Assembly (NCBI GenBank): GCA_002331385.1
Contig: DCYB01000013.1
Coordinates: 124,001-188,000, forward strand
Source of the DNA: Comamonadaceae bacterium UBA2121
GTDB taxonomy: Bacteria; Pseudomonadota; Gammaproteobacteria; Burkholderiales; Burkholderiaceae_C
Direction: 5' to 3'
DNA: 64,000 nucleotides
Part shown: positions 43,331 through 51,808 of the stretch, in pieces
Layout of the letters: each line of letters opens with the position of its first letter
Numbering within the stretch: the stretch's first letter is position 1
The notes under the pieces: model-generated
The model's database searches: none
What the model was told of the DNA's origin: nothing
Seen by the model: the letters and a program-made list of their open reading frames with translations, nothing else
Program-made: the position numbers and the translations under genes

Positions 43331-44256
43331 CAGACCTTCTCCACTTCTGGCTTGCCCAGCAGGCCGGTCGGGCGGAACAGCAAGATCAGCACGAGCAGGC
43401 CGAAGGCGACGATGTCCTTGTACTCGGACGAGATGTAGGCCGCGGCGAAGGTTTCTGCCACGCCCAGCACCACGCCGCCCAGCATCGCTCCGGGAATGCT
43501 GCCAATGCCGCCCAGCACCGCTGCCGTGAAGGCCTTGATACCGGCGATGAAGCCGATGAACGGGTTGAGCTTGCCCACCGCCAGCGCAATCAGCACACCG
43601 CCCACGGCAGCCAGCATGGCGCCCAGGATGAAGGTGAAGGAGATCACGCGGTTGGTGTCGATGCCCAGCAGGTTGGCCATGTGCATGTCCTGCGCGCAGG
43701 CACGCGAGGCGCGGCCCATGCGCGAGTGCTTGATGTAGAGCGTGAGTGCAATCATCAACGCCACGGCGACCACGATGATCAGCACGCGGGCGTAGGGAAT
43801 GTAGACATCGAAGCCTTCTCCCAGATTGAACGTGAACGCGCCGGGCAGCAATGCGGGCACCGCCATGTCACGCGCGCCCTGACCGAGGGCCACCCAGTTC
43901 TGCAGGAAGATGGACATACCGATGGCCGAGATCAGCGCCACCAGACGCGGGCTGCCGCGCAGCGGCTTGTAGGCCACCTGTTCGACAGCAAAGCCGTAGA
44001 GCCCGGTGATGACGACCGCCACCACCAGCATCAGCGCGATGATGAACCAGATCGGCAGACCGCTTTGCGTGCCTACGGCGGACAGTGTGACCAGACCGAC
44101 GTAAGCGCCGATCATGTAGATATCGCCGTGGGCGAAGTTGATCATCCCGATGATGCCGTAGACCATGGTGTAGCCGATGGCGATCAGGGCGTAGATGGCT
44201 CCGAGTGAGAGCCCGTTGAAGAGCTGCTGTAGCAGCTGCGGCAATAAGTCAGACAT
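43330..44256 (-). CDS. livH: Branched-chain amino acid ABC transporter permease LivH
   Basis: A 308-residue membrane protein with about eight hydrophobic segments. LFNGLSLGAIYALIAIGYTM then VYGIIGMINFAHGDIYMIGA is the LivH signature; the loop SRACAQDMHMANLLGIDTNR is the ATPase contact. The start at 44256 (MSDLLPQLLQQL) gives the usual length; the longer reading from 44313 runs into the hairpin region. It overlaps livM by one base and lies 179 bases after livK. Confidence 0.95.
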   Translation of the reverse strand: MSDLLPQLLQQLFNGLSLGAIYALIAIGYTMVYGIIGMINFAHGDIYMIGAYVGLVTLSAVGTQSGLPIWFIIALMLVVAVVITGLYGFAVEQVAYKPLRGSPRLVALISAIGMSIFLQNWVALGQGARDMAVPALLPGAFTFNLGEGFDVYIPYARVLIIVVAVALMIALTLYIKHSRMGRASRACAQDMHMANLLGIDTNRVISFTFILGAMLAAVGGVLIALAVGKLNPFIGFIAGIKAFTAAVLGGIGSIPGAMLGGVVLGVAETFAAAYISSEYKDIVAFGLLVLILLFRPTGLLGKPEVEKV

Positions 44257-44370
44257 TGCTGTGTCGTCCACTTGGGGGCAATGCGCGTGATCTTGCATGA
44301 CCCCGGCGCGCATGTCATCGGCAATGCCCCCGCGAGGGCGTCACCCAATCCTTGGCACCAGTTAAACGAA

Positions 44371-44417
44371 CGGGGCAGGCCCGTCGCAAAAACCGGTTTT
44401 GCGAACGTCCTGCCCCG
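44371..44417 (-). promoter_or_regulatory. Long hairpin between livK and livH
   Basis: CGGGGCAGG (44371-44379) pairs with CCTGCCCCG (44409-44417), and inside it CGCAAAA (44385-44391) pairs with TTTTGCG (44397-44403). There is no T run. Such hairpins between a binding-protein gene and its permease genes commonly stabilise the upstream mRNA or lower downstream expression. Confidence 0.7.
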
Positions 44418-44435
44418 AAGGGAGCGAACTTGTGA

Positions 44436-45560
44436 TTACTTGACGGCGGGCGTCTTGGAGCCGTCCTTGTGCCACTGGAACACCTGGAAGTCGAACGACT
44501 TCAGATCACCCTGCTTGTTCCAGCCGATCGGGCCGATCACGGTGTCCACCGTGTTGTTGTGCAGCCAGTCGGCCACCTTGGCAGGATTGTCGCCAGCAGC
44601 CTTGATGGCGGCGATCAGCGACTGGGCCGCTGCGAACGATGTCAACTGGAACGCGCCCGAAGGGTTGCGCTTGGCGTCCTTGAAAGCCTTCACGACAGCG
44701 GCGTTCTTGGGGTTGGCGGAGAAGTCGGCGGGCAGCGTCACCAGCATGCCTTCGACGGCGTTGCCAGCAATGGCGTTCACTTCAGGATTGCCCACGCCTT
44801 CCGGACCCATCATCTTGACCTTCAGACCTTGCTCGGCTGCCTGGCGCAGCAGCAGACCCATTTCAGGATGGTAGCCGCCGAAGTAGACGAAATCGACACC
44901 AGCGCCCTTGAGCTTGGTGATCACGGCAGAGTAGTCGCTGTCGCCGGCGTTGATGCCTTCGAACATCGCCACGTCGATCTTGGCCTTCTTCAGGTCGTCG
45001 CGCACCGAGTTGGCAATGCCCTGGCCGTAAGACTGTTTGTCGTGCAGCACGGCGACCTTCTTGGGCTTGATGTGGTCGACGATGAACTTGGCAGCGGCGG
45101 GGCCTTGCTGGTCATCGCGGCCAATGGTGCGGAAGATGAAGTGGTAGTTCTTGCCATCGGTCAGCGCAGGCGACGTGGCAGAAGGAGTTGCCACCACCAC
45201 GCCTTCGTTGTTGTAGATAGGAGCGGCAGCAATCGACGCGCCGGAGCAGACCGGGCCGATCACGTAGCCGATCTTGCCGTTGACCACGCGGTTGGCGGCC
45301 ACCGGGCCCTGCTTGGGCTCGCAAGCGTCGTCCACGGCCACGAGTTCGATCTTCTTGCCGTTGATACCGCCAGCCGCATTGGTCATCTCCACTGCGGTGG
45401 TTGCACCTTCCTTGACCATGTCGCCGTACTGCGTCAGCGCGCCAGTGGTGGGGATCACCATGGCAATCTTGATCTGCGCATGTGCAGCTGTGCCGACGAA
45501 AGCGGCGCCGGCCAGTCCCAGGGCCGCAATCAGGGTGCGCGCACGGAAGGTCGTTTGCAT
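44436..45560 (-). CDS. livK: Branched-chain amino acid ABC transporter substrate-binding protein
   Basis: A 374-residue periplasmic protein with signal peptide (TLIAALGLAGAAFVGTAAHA, then Q). IKIAMVIPTTGALTQYGDMV, GGINGKKIELVAVDDACEPK, YVIGPVCSGASIAAAPIYNN and DFVYFGGYHPEMGLLLRQAA are LivJ/LivK blocks. The ATG at 45560 follows AGGAA at good spacing. It is the first gene of the liv operon; a perfect 16-base palindrome lies 52 bases upstream. Substrate could be Leu/Ile/Val or another amino acid. Confidence 0.93.
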   Translation of the reverse strand: MQTTFRARTLIAALGLAGAAFVGTAAHAQIKIAMVIPTTGALTQYGDMVKEGATTAVEMTNAAGGINGKKIELVAVDDACEPKQGPVAANRVVNGKIGYVIGPVCSGASIAAAPIYNNEGVVVATPSATSPALTDGKNYHFIFRTIGRDDQQGPAAAKFIVDHIKPKKVAVLHDKQSYGQGIANSVRDDLKKAKIDVAMFEGINAGDSDYSAVITKLKGAGVDFVYFGGYHPEMGLLLRQAAEQGLKVKMMGPEGVGNPEVNAIAGNAVEGMLVTLPADFSANPKNAAVVKAFKDAKRNPSGAFQLTSFAAAQSLIAAIKAAGDNPAKVADWLHNNTVDTVIGPIGWNKQGDLKSFDFQVFQWHKDGSKTPAVK

Positions 45561-45611
45561 AGTTATTCCTATCACTAATCGTTTACGAGAATATCGAATG
45601 AAATGCAGTCA

Positions 45612-45627
45612 CCCATCAGCTGATGGG
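45612..45627. promoter_or_regulatory. Perfect 16-base palindrome upstream of livK
   Basis: CCCATCAGCTGATGGG equals its own reverse complement. It lies 52 bases upstream of the livK start, in the region where a promoter is expected, so it is a good candidate operator for the liv operon. Confidence 0.55.
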
Positions 45628-45750
45628 AGCCAATTTGCGAGTCGCCCAGCTTAGCGGGCGAAGTCCACCTCACAACGGGGTAAACCCTATGGATGCAAAA
45701 CAAGAAGCGCCAATTATCACCGCTCGTAACCGCCGCGAATTGAGCCAGGA

Positions 45751-46467
45751 TCAAAACGGAACCGAACTCTCGATCCACACCTTGCTACCCGTCATGGGGT
45801 TCAAAAAATGTAGCAGCCGGGCATGCAGCAGCAATCGGTTCGATGCTTTTTGAATCGCTTGCGGTGCATACAAAGTGTCCCCCAGGATGGGCCACCCGCG
45901 GTACTGAAGATGCACGCGCAATTGGTGGGTTCTGCCTGTGACAGGCCGCAGTGCAAGGCGGCTGAGGGAGTAGGGCCTGATTTCTGACAAGTCGTCAGCA
46001 CTTGTAAGGAATGATGCGTCATTCATCGATTCGATCAACTTCCATTGCGTCAGGCTGGGTTTACCCGCAGGATCGATGATATGAATCGGGCGGCGCGGCC
46101 AGTCCAGCAGGATGGGCGCGTCGATCTCCTGCCATGCCCCTTCGGGGCAGTGGGGCGAGCCTGCGACGATGGCCTCGTACTCCTTGCTGACCTGTCGCTC
46201 GGCGAAGGCCGCGCTCATGGCACGTTGCGCCTCGGGGTGGCGCGCCATCAGGACGATGCCGGAAGTGGCCATGTCCAGCCGGTGGATGATCAACGCCTCG
46301 GGCCAGCGCTGCGCCTGTACGCGGTGAATGAGGCAGTCCTGCTTGTCCGGTCCGCGCCCCGGCACACACAGCAGGCCGGACGGTTTGTCGAATGCGAGCA
46401 GGTGCTCATCTTCATGAAGTGGAACGAGCGGGAGATCCGGCACGTGCACGAGAGGGATGGAATGCAT
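45751..46467 (-). CDS. rluA: RluA-type pseudouridine synthase (tRNA U32 / 23S rRNA U746)
   Basis: The 238-residue enzyme isomerises uridine to pseudouridine. Motif HRLDMATSGIVLMARHPEAQ carries the catalytic Asp, KEYEAIVAG and ALRPVTGRTHQLRVHLQYRG follow, and GWPILGDTLYAP is motif III. The N-terminal KPSGLLCVPGRG and the DWPRRP block fit the dual-specificity RluA rather than RluC or RluD, which have an S4 domain. I chose the ATG at 46467 (MHSIPLVHVPDL); longer forms to 46551 are possible but would extend almost to edd. Confidence 0.88.
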   Translation of the reverse strand: MHSIPLVHVPDLPLVPLHEDEHLLAFDKPSGLLCVPGRGPDKQDCLIHRVQAQRWPEALIIHRLDMATSGIVLMARHPEAQRAMSAAFAERQVSKEYEAIVAGSPHCPEGAWQEIDAPILLDWPRRPIHIIDPAGKPSLTQWKLIESMNDASFLTSADDLSEIRPYSLSRLALRPVTGRTHQLRVHLQYRGWPILGDTLYAPQAIQKASNRLLLHARLLHFLNPMTGSKVWIESSVPF

Positions 46468-46594
46468 GAGGGCTGCAAGTGTATTCCTGCCGATACCGCT
46501 TTCATCTCCGGGCGCTCGCATGGGGAGTACGATAGTCCGTGCGCCTCCCATTCACCTTACAGGCTGCGCCACGCGGCGTGGCCCCGACATCAGC

Positions 46595-48406
46595 ATGCCA
46601 ATACACCCCACCGTTGAAGCCGTCACCCGCCGAATCCGGCAACGCAGCGCCGCAACGCGCAAGGCCTATCTGGAACAGGTCGAATTTCACCGCCACCGGG
46701 ATCGGGGATCGGACCGGCTCGGCTGCGCCAACGTTGCCCATGCTTTCGCGGCCATGCCCGGCAACGACAAGCTGCGCGTGGTCACCGAGCGCGCTCGCAA
46801 TGTGGGCATCGTCACCGCCTACAACGACATGCTCTCGGCCCATGCGCCGCTGCAGCACTATCCGGATCTGATCAAGGCCGAGGCGCGGCTGCTCGGAGCC
46901 ACCGCGCAGGTGGCCGGCGGCGTGCCCGCCATGTGCGACGGCGTCACGCAAGGTGCGCCGGGCATGGAACTATCGCTGTTTTCGCGCGACGTGATCGCCA
47001 TGGGCGTGGCGGTGGCGCTGTCACATGACGTGTTCGATGCTGCGCTGATGCTGGGTGTGTGCGACAAGATCGTGCCGGGTCTGTTGATTGGTGCACTGCA
47101 GTTCGGGCACCTGCCCACCGTCTTTGTACCGGCGGGGCCGATGACATCGGGCCTGTCCAACAGCGCCAAGGCCAAGGTGCGCGAGGAGGCCGCGCAAGGG
47201 TTGGTGGGCCGCGAGCAATTGCTCGACGCGGAAATGCACGCCTACCACGCGCCCGGCACCTGCACGTTCTACGGCACTGCGAACAGCAACCAGATGCTGA
47301 TGGAAGCCATGGGCCTGCACGTTCCGGGAACCGCGTTCGTGAATCCGGGCAACGCCATGCGTGCGGAACTCACGCGCGAAGCGGCGCGCTCGGTCCTGGC
47401 GAAAGCGGCGCCGCCAATCGGTGAATTGGTGGACGAGCGCAGCATAGTCAACGCCATGGTGGCGCTCTTGGCAACGGGCGGCTCGACCAACCACCTCATT
47501 CACTGGGTCGCCGTCGCGCGTGCGGCGGGCATGATCATCGATTGGGACGACTTTTCTGCGCTCTCCGCCGTCGTGCCACTGATTGCGCGCGTGTATCCGA
47601 ATGGCAGCGCCGACGTGAACGACTTTCAGGCGGCAGGAGGCCCGGGGTTCGTGATTCGGGAATTGCTGGACGCCGGACTCATGCACGAAGACGTGCTCAC
47701 CGTGCGCGCCGGCGGCATCCGCGAGTACACGCGCATTCCGCATGAGCACGACCAACGCCTGCACTGGAAGGACGCGGGCCCGAGTGGCGACGACAGCATT
47801 TTGCGCCCGGCCACAGCACCGTTCCAGGCCACCGGCGGGCTGATGGTGCTCTCCGGCAATCTGGGGCGCAGCGTGATCAAGGTGTCCGCCGTGCCGGACG
47901 ATCGCCACGTCATCGAAGCACCTGCGCGCGTGTTTGCATCGCAGGCGGCACTGCAGGACGCATTCCAGGCCGGGGAACTGGACCGCGACGTGGTCTGCGT
48001 CGTGCGCTGGCAGGGGCCGGGCGCCAACGGCATGCCGGAGCTGCACAAGCTCACGCCGCCGTTGGCCGTGCTGCAGAACAAGGGCTTCCGGGTGGCACTC
48101 GTCACCGATGGGCGCATGAGCGGCGCATCCGGCAAGGTGCCCGCCGCCATCCATGTGACGCCCGAAGCGCTGGCAGGCGGCCCACTCGCCAAGGTGCAGG
48201 ACGGCGACGTCATTCGACTGGATGCGGTCCAGGGAACGCTGGATGTTCTGGTGCCACAAGCCGAATGGGACGCGCGCGAAGCCGCACCGCCTCCCGTTGC
48301 CGAACTGCGCGCCAACGGCATGGGTTGGGGGCGCGAACTGTTTGCCAATTTTCGTCGCAACGCGCTCAGCGCAGAAGAAGGAGCATGCACATGGCTGCAC
48401 AACTGA
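46595..48406 (+). CDS. edd: Phosphogluconate dehydratase
   Basis: Edd dehydrates 6-phosphogluconate to 2-keto-3-deoxy-6-phosphogluconate, the first special step of the Entner-Doudoroff pathway. The start at 46595 gives 603 residues, as in E. coli. AMCDGVTQGAPGMELSLFSR and MLGVCDKIVPGLLIGAL carry cluster cysteines, and LVTDGRMSGASGKVPAAIHV is the IlvD/Edd signature. It overlaps eda by 16 bases, a strict coupling. It is divergent from rluA. Confidence 0.96.
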   Translation: MPIHPTVEAVTRRIRQRSAATRKAYLEQVEFHRHRDRGSDRLGCANVAHAFAAMPGNDKLRVVTERARNVGIVTAYNDMLSAHAPLQHYPDLIKAEARLLGATAQVAGGVPAMCDGVTQGAPGMELSLFSRDVIAMGVAVALSHDVFDAALMLGVCDKIVPGLLIGALQFGHLPTVFVPAGPMTSGLSNSAKAKVREEAAQGLVGREQLLDAEMHAYHAPGTCTFYGTANSNQMLMEAMGLHVPGTAFVNPGNAMRAELTREAARSVLAKAAPPIGELVDERSIVNAMVALLATGGSTNHLIHWVAVARAAGMIIDWDDFSALSAVVPLIARVYPNGSADVNDFQAAGGPGFVIRELLDAGLMHEDVLTVRAGGIREYTRIPHEHDQRLHWKDAGPSGDDSILRPATAPFQATGGLMVLSGNLGRSVIKVSAVPDDRHVIEAPARVFASQAALQDAFQAGELDRDVVCVVRWQGPGANGMPELHKLTPPLAVLQNKGFRVALVTDGRMSGASGKVPAAIHVTPEALAGGPLAKVQDGDVIRLDAVQGTLDVLVPQAEWDAREAAPPPVAELRANGMGWGRELFANFRRNALSAEEGACTWLHN

Positions 48407-49026
48407 CCGCATTGGATGTGATGCGCGCCGGGCCGGTGATTCCCGTCATCGTGCTGCACGATGTGGCCACGGCGGTGCCGGTGGCCAAGGCGCTGGTGGC
48501 AGGGGGCGTGCGCATGCTGGAGGTGACGCTGCGAACACCGCAGGCTCTGGCGTGCATCGAAGCCATCGCCCGGGATGTGCCCGATGCCGTGGTGGGTGCG
48601 GGCACCATCCGCTCTGCAGCGGATGCGAAGGCCGCCGCCGCTGCGGGGGCGCGTTTTGGCGTCAGCCCGGGCTTCACCGACACAGTGGCCCACGCCTGTC
48701 GTGACGCGCAACTGCCGCTGTTGCCCGGCGTCGCCACGAGCAGCGAAGTCATGCAGGCGCGCGAAGCGGGCTTTGAGCAGATGAAGTTTTTCCCCGCCAT
48801 GCAGGCCGGTGGCGTCGCCATGCTCAAGGCATGGCAAGGGCCGTTCTTTGACGTCCAGTTCTGCCCGACCGGCGGCGTCACGCCCGGCAACGCGGCCCAG
48901 TTTCTCGCGCTCTCCAATGTGGTCTGCGTGGGCGGCTCGTGGCTCGTGCCCACAGACGCTGTTGCGCAGAAGGATTGGGCGCGTATCACCACGTTGGCGT
49001 GGGATACGGCCTCATTGAAGCCATAA
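48391..49026 (+). CDS. eda: 2-dehydro-3-deoxy-phosphogluconate aldolase
   Basis: Eda splits KDPG into pyruvate and glyceraldehyde-3-phosphate. The 211-residue enzyme has PVIPVIVLHDVATAVPVAKA, the catalytic Glu in LEVTLRTPQAL and the Schiff-base Lys in EQMKFFPAMQAGG, followed by CPTGGVTP. The ATG at 48391 is chosen because AAGGAG (48378-48383) is then seven bases away; the ATG at 48385 is too close. The start lies inside edd. Confidence 0.96.
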   Translation: MAAQLTALDVMRAGPVIPVIVLHDVATAVPVAKALVAGGVRMLEVTLRTPQALACIEAIARDVPDAVVGAGTIRSAADAKAAAAAGARFGVSPGFTDTVAHACRDAQLPLLPGVATSSEVMQAREAGFEQMKFFPAMQAGGVAMLKAWQGPFFDVQFCPTGGVTPGNAAQFLALSNVVCVGGSWLVPTDAVAQKDWARITTLAWDTASLKP

Positions 49027-49029
49027 CAG

Positions 49030-49048
49030 CGCGCCCGGAAGGCGCGTT
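49030..49048 (+). terminator. Short GC hairpin after eda
   Basis: CGCGCC (49030-49035) pairs with GGCGCG (49041-49046) around CGGAA, followed by TTGCCTT. It is a weak terminator candidate for edd-eda and lies before the convergent gloA. Confidence 0.4.
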
Positions 49049-49102
49049 GCCTTGGCCGTTAGCGTGGTGGTCGCGGTAGTCCTTACCGGCGCAGCGCGAC
49101 CA

Positions 49103-49519
49103 TCAGCGCAGGCCCGTGCCGGACGATTGGTCTTCCTTGCGCTCGATGAGTTCGATCTTGTAGCCATCCGGGTCCGTCACGAACGCGATCACCGTGGCAC
49201 CGCCTTTGACGGGGCCGGCTTCGCGTGTGACGTTGCCGCCGTTGGCCTTGATCTTTTCGCAGGCGGCGTACGCATCGGGCACACCGAGGGCGATGTGGCC
49301 GTAGGCGGTGCCCATGTCGTAGCTTTCGGTACCCCAGTTGTAGGTCAGTTCGATTTCGGCCTGACCGGGGTTGCCGCCTTCGTAGCCAACGAAGGCGAGC
49401 GAGTATTTGTACTCGGGGTTTTCCGATGTACGCAGCAGGGTCATGCCGAGCACCTTGGTGTAGAAGTCAATCGAGCGCTGGAGATTGCCAACGCGCAGCA
49501 TCGTGTGTAGAAGTCGCAT
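49103..49519 (-). CDS. gloA: Lactoylglutathione lyase (glyoxalase I)
   Basis: GloA turns the methylglyoxal-glutathione hemithioacetal into S-lactoylglutathione. The 138-residue protein starts MRLLHTMLRVGNLQRSIDFY (first metal His), has IELTYNWGTESYDMGTAYGH (Glu and His ligands) and ends with FVTDPDGYKIELIER (last Glu). The pattern and length match the Ni2+-type bacterial enzyme. It is convergent with eda and not clearly part of the sugar-acid gene set upstream. Confidence 0.95.
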   Translation of the reverse strand: MRLLHTMLRVGNLQRSIDFYTKVLGMTLLRTSENPEYKYSLAFVGYEGGNPGQAEIELTYNWGTESYDMGTAYGHIALGVPDAYAACEKIKANGGNVTREAGPVKGGATVIAFVTDPDGYKIELIERKEDQSSGTGLR

Positions 49520-49573
49520 GGCGCTATTTTGCCGTCAACTGTCGTGTGCTGCATGACAGCGCGAAACTGGCCC

Positions 49574-50380
49574 TTACACCGGCACCGTGTAATTGAGCGC
49601 CATGCGGCCTCCGTCGATGGTGACGATGTCGGCGGTCACGTAGCTGGACGCATCGCTGGCCAGCCAGGCCACGACGTCGGCCACTTCTTCGGGCGTGCCC
49701 AGGCGCTTCATGGGGGTGCGGCTCATCACACGGGCCTTGGCTTCTTCGCTGGTGAGCACGGCTTTGGCGGCCAGTTCGGTGGCGATGGTGCCGGGAGCGA
49801 CCGCGTTCACACGCACGCCCTTGTCTGCGAGCGACAGTGCCATCACGCGCGTGAGCTGGTTGATGCCGCCTTTGCTCACGTTGTAGCTGGCCAGATTGGG
49901 AATGGCGAGCACGCTGTTCACCGAGCTCATGTTGATGATGCTGCCCGCGCCTTGCTGCGCCATCACGCGCGCCACGGCCTGGCCCATGAGAAACGCGCCC
50001 TTGATGTTCACGCGCAGCACGGCGTCGAAGTCGGCTTCTTCGATGTCCAGAAAATCAGCCACCTTGAAGATACCCGCGTTGTTCACGAGCACGTCGATGC
50101 GCCCGAACTGCGCGCGTGCCTTGTCGACGGCGGCATCCACCTGCGCTTTGTCGCCAACGTCGCAGTGCACGTAGGTGGCGCCGAGTTCCTGGGCGAGGCG
50201 GGTGCCTTCGTCGTCGTTGATGTCGCAGACGATCACATGCGCTTGCTCCTGCGCGAAGCGCCGTGCGCAGGCCGCGCCGATGCCTTGCGCCCCGCCGGTG
50301 ACGAGGCAGACACGGCCATTCAGGCCGAAGTGGATGGAGGAGTGGTGGGAAGATGGGTGGGAGGATGGGTGAGATTGCAT
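49574..50380 (-). CDS. SDR-family oxidoreductase, likely sugar or polyol dehydrogenase
   Basis: A 268-residue classical SDR: CLVTGGAQGIGAACARRFAQ, VLVNNAGIFKVADFLD, the catalytic Ser in NMSSVNSV and Tyr/Lys in ASYNVSKGGINQL, then RVNAVAPGTIATELAAK. The N-terminus is odd: SHPSSHPSSHHSS, encoded by short tandem repeats (about 50,345-50,373). It is the last gene of the leftward sugar-acid set, 56 bases after gudD, so a sugar or sugar-acid substrate is likely. It is not the specialised uronate dehydrogenase type. Confidence 0.87.
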   Translation of the reverse strand: MQSHPSSHPSSHHSSIHFGLNGRVCLVTGGAQGIGAACARRFAQEQAHVIVCDINDDEGTRLAQELGATYVHCDVGDKAQVDAAVDKARAQFGRIDVLVNNAGIFKVADFLDIEEADFDAVLRVNIKGAFLMGQAVARVMAQQGAGSIINMSSVNSVLAIPNLASYNVSKGGINQLTRVMALSLADKGVRVNAVAPGTIATELAAKAVLTSEEAKARVMSRTPMKRLGTPEEVADVVAWLASDASSYVTADIVTIDGGRMALNYTVPV

Positions 50381-50436
50381 GCAGCAAGCCTAGCGCAGGC
50401 GTTGCCGTATGCCAATGCGGGGACGCCCGCGTGGCG

Positions 50437-51774
50437 TCAACGCACCATGCAGGGGCGTTTGGGGTCGAACTGCCATCCGGGAATCAGGTGCTGCATCGAG
50501 ATCGCGTCATCGCGTGCGCCCAGGCCGTGCTCCTGATAGAGCGCGTTGGCGCGGGCGAGCGCCACGCGGTCCACGGTGACGCCCAGGCCCGGCGTGGTGG
50601 GCACGTCCACAAAGCCGCCGCGAATCTGCAGCGGATTGTGGGTGAGGAACTGGCCGTCCTGCCAGATCCAGTGCGTGTCGATGGCGGTGACCTTGCCCGG
50701 CACGGCTGCCGCCACGTGCGTGAACATGGCGAGGGAAATGTCGAAGTGGTTGTTGGAGTGCGAGCCCCAGGTCAGACCCCAGTCGCGGCAGGTCTGGCCT
50801 ACGCGCACCGATCCGGCCATGGTCCAGAAATGCGGATCGGCCAGCGGAATGTCCACCGATTGCAGCGACAGCGCATGCGCCAGTTGCCGCCAGTCGGTCG
50901 CAATCATATTGGTGGCCGTGGGCAGCCCGGTGGCGCGGCGGAACTCGGCCATGATTTCGCGCCCTGAGAAGCCGCCTTCCGCGCCGCAGGGATCTTCTGC
51001 ATAGGCCAGGACGCCGTGCATGTCGCGCATGAGGCGGATCGCGTCCTTGAGCAGCCAGCCGCCGTTGGGATCGAGCGTCACGCGCGCGTCGGGAAAGCGT
51101 CGGGCCAGCGCGGTCACGGCGTCGATTTCCTGCTCGCCGCGCAGCACGCCCCCTTTGAGCTTGAAGTCGTTGAAGCCGTAACGCGCATGGGCCGCCTCGG
51201 CCTGGCGCACGATGCGTTCCGGTGTCATGGCCTCCATGTGGCGCACCTGGGTCCAGTCGTCCGTGCCGGTGTGGTCCTCGCCCGGCTGGAGGTAAGGTTT
51301 GCCGGTCTGTTGGGATGGCCCGACAAAGAACAGATAGCCGAGCATCTCCACCCTTGCGCGCTGCTGGCCTTCGCCCAGCAGGGCGGCAACGGGCACGCCC
51401 AGATGCTGGCCCAGCAGGTCGAGCAGCGCGGATTCGAGCGCCGTCACCGCATGCACCGCGATGCGCAGGTCGAACGTCTGCAGGCCGCGCCCGCCGCTGT
51501 CGCGCCCACTCAGGGCCTGCTGCACGCGTTGCAACAGTCCCAAGTGATTGCCGATGGATTGGCCCACGAGCAAGCTGCGTGCGTCTTCCAGCGCCTGCCG
51601 GATGCCTTCGCCGCCCGGCACTTCGCCCACGCCGGTGCGGCCTGCGCTGTCGTGCATCAACACCACGTTGCGCGTGAAGAAGGGCGCATGGGCGCCGCTC
51701 AGGTTCATCAACATGCCGTCGCGGCCTGCGACGGGGATGACTTCGATGTCGGTGATTTTTGGGGTGTCGGACAT
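50437..51774 (-). CDS. gudD: D-glucarate dehydratase
   Basis: GudD removes water from D-glucarate (and L-idarate) to give 5-keto-4-deoxyglucarate. The 445-residue enolase-superfamily enzyme has the catalytic KxK in FKLKGGVLRGEQEI, metal ligands in VTLDPNGGWLLKDAI and YAEDPCGAEGGFSGRE, ATNMIATDWRQLAHALSLQS, and the catalytic His in SHSNNHFDISLAM. These blocks identify the GlucD subgroup. It lies between a 2-hydroxyacid dehydrogenase gene and an SDR gene, in the set that also has kdgD. Confidence 0.95.
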   Translation of the reverse strand: MSDTPKITDIEVIPVAGRDGMLMNLSGAHAPFFTRNVVLMHDSAGRTGVGEVPGGEGIRQALEDARSLLVGQSIGNHLGLLQRVQQALSGRDSGGRGLQTFDLRIAVHAVTALESALLDLLGQHLGVPVAALLGEGQQRARVEMLGYLFFVGPSQQTGKPYLQPGEDHTGTDDWTQVRHMEAMTPERIVRQAEAAHARYGFNDFKLKGGVLRGEQEIDAVTALARRFPDARVTLDPNGGWLLKDAIRLMRDMHGVLAYAEDPCGAEGGFSGREIMAEFRRATGLPTATNMIATDWRQLAHALSLQSVDIPLADPHFWTMAGSVRVGQTCRDWGLTWGSHSNNHFDISLAMFTHVAAAVPGKVTAIDTHWIWQDGQFLTHNPLQIRGGFVDVPTTPGLGVTVDRVALARANALYQEHGLGARDDAISMQHLIPGWQFDPKRPCMVR

Positions 51775-51808
51775 GGGTGTAAAGCGGCCTCGTGCTTGAT
51801 GCGAGTGT

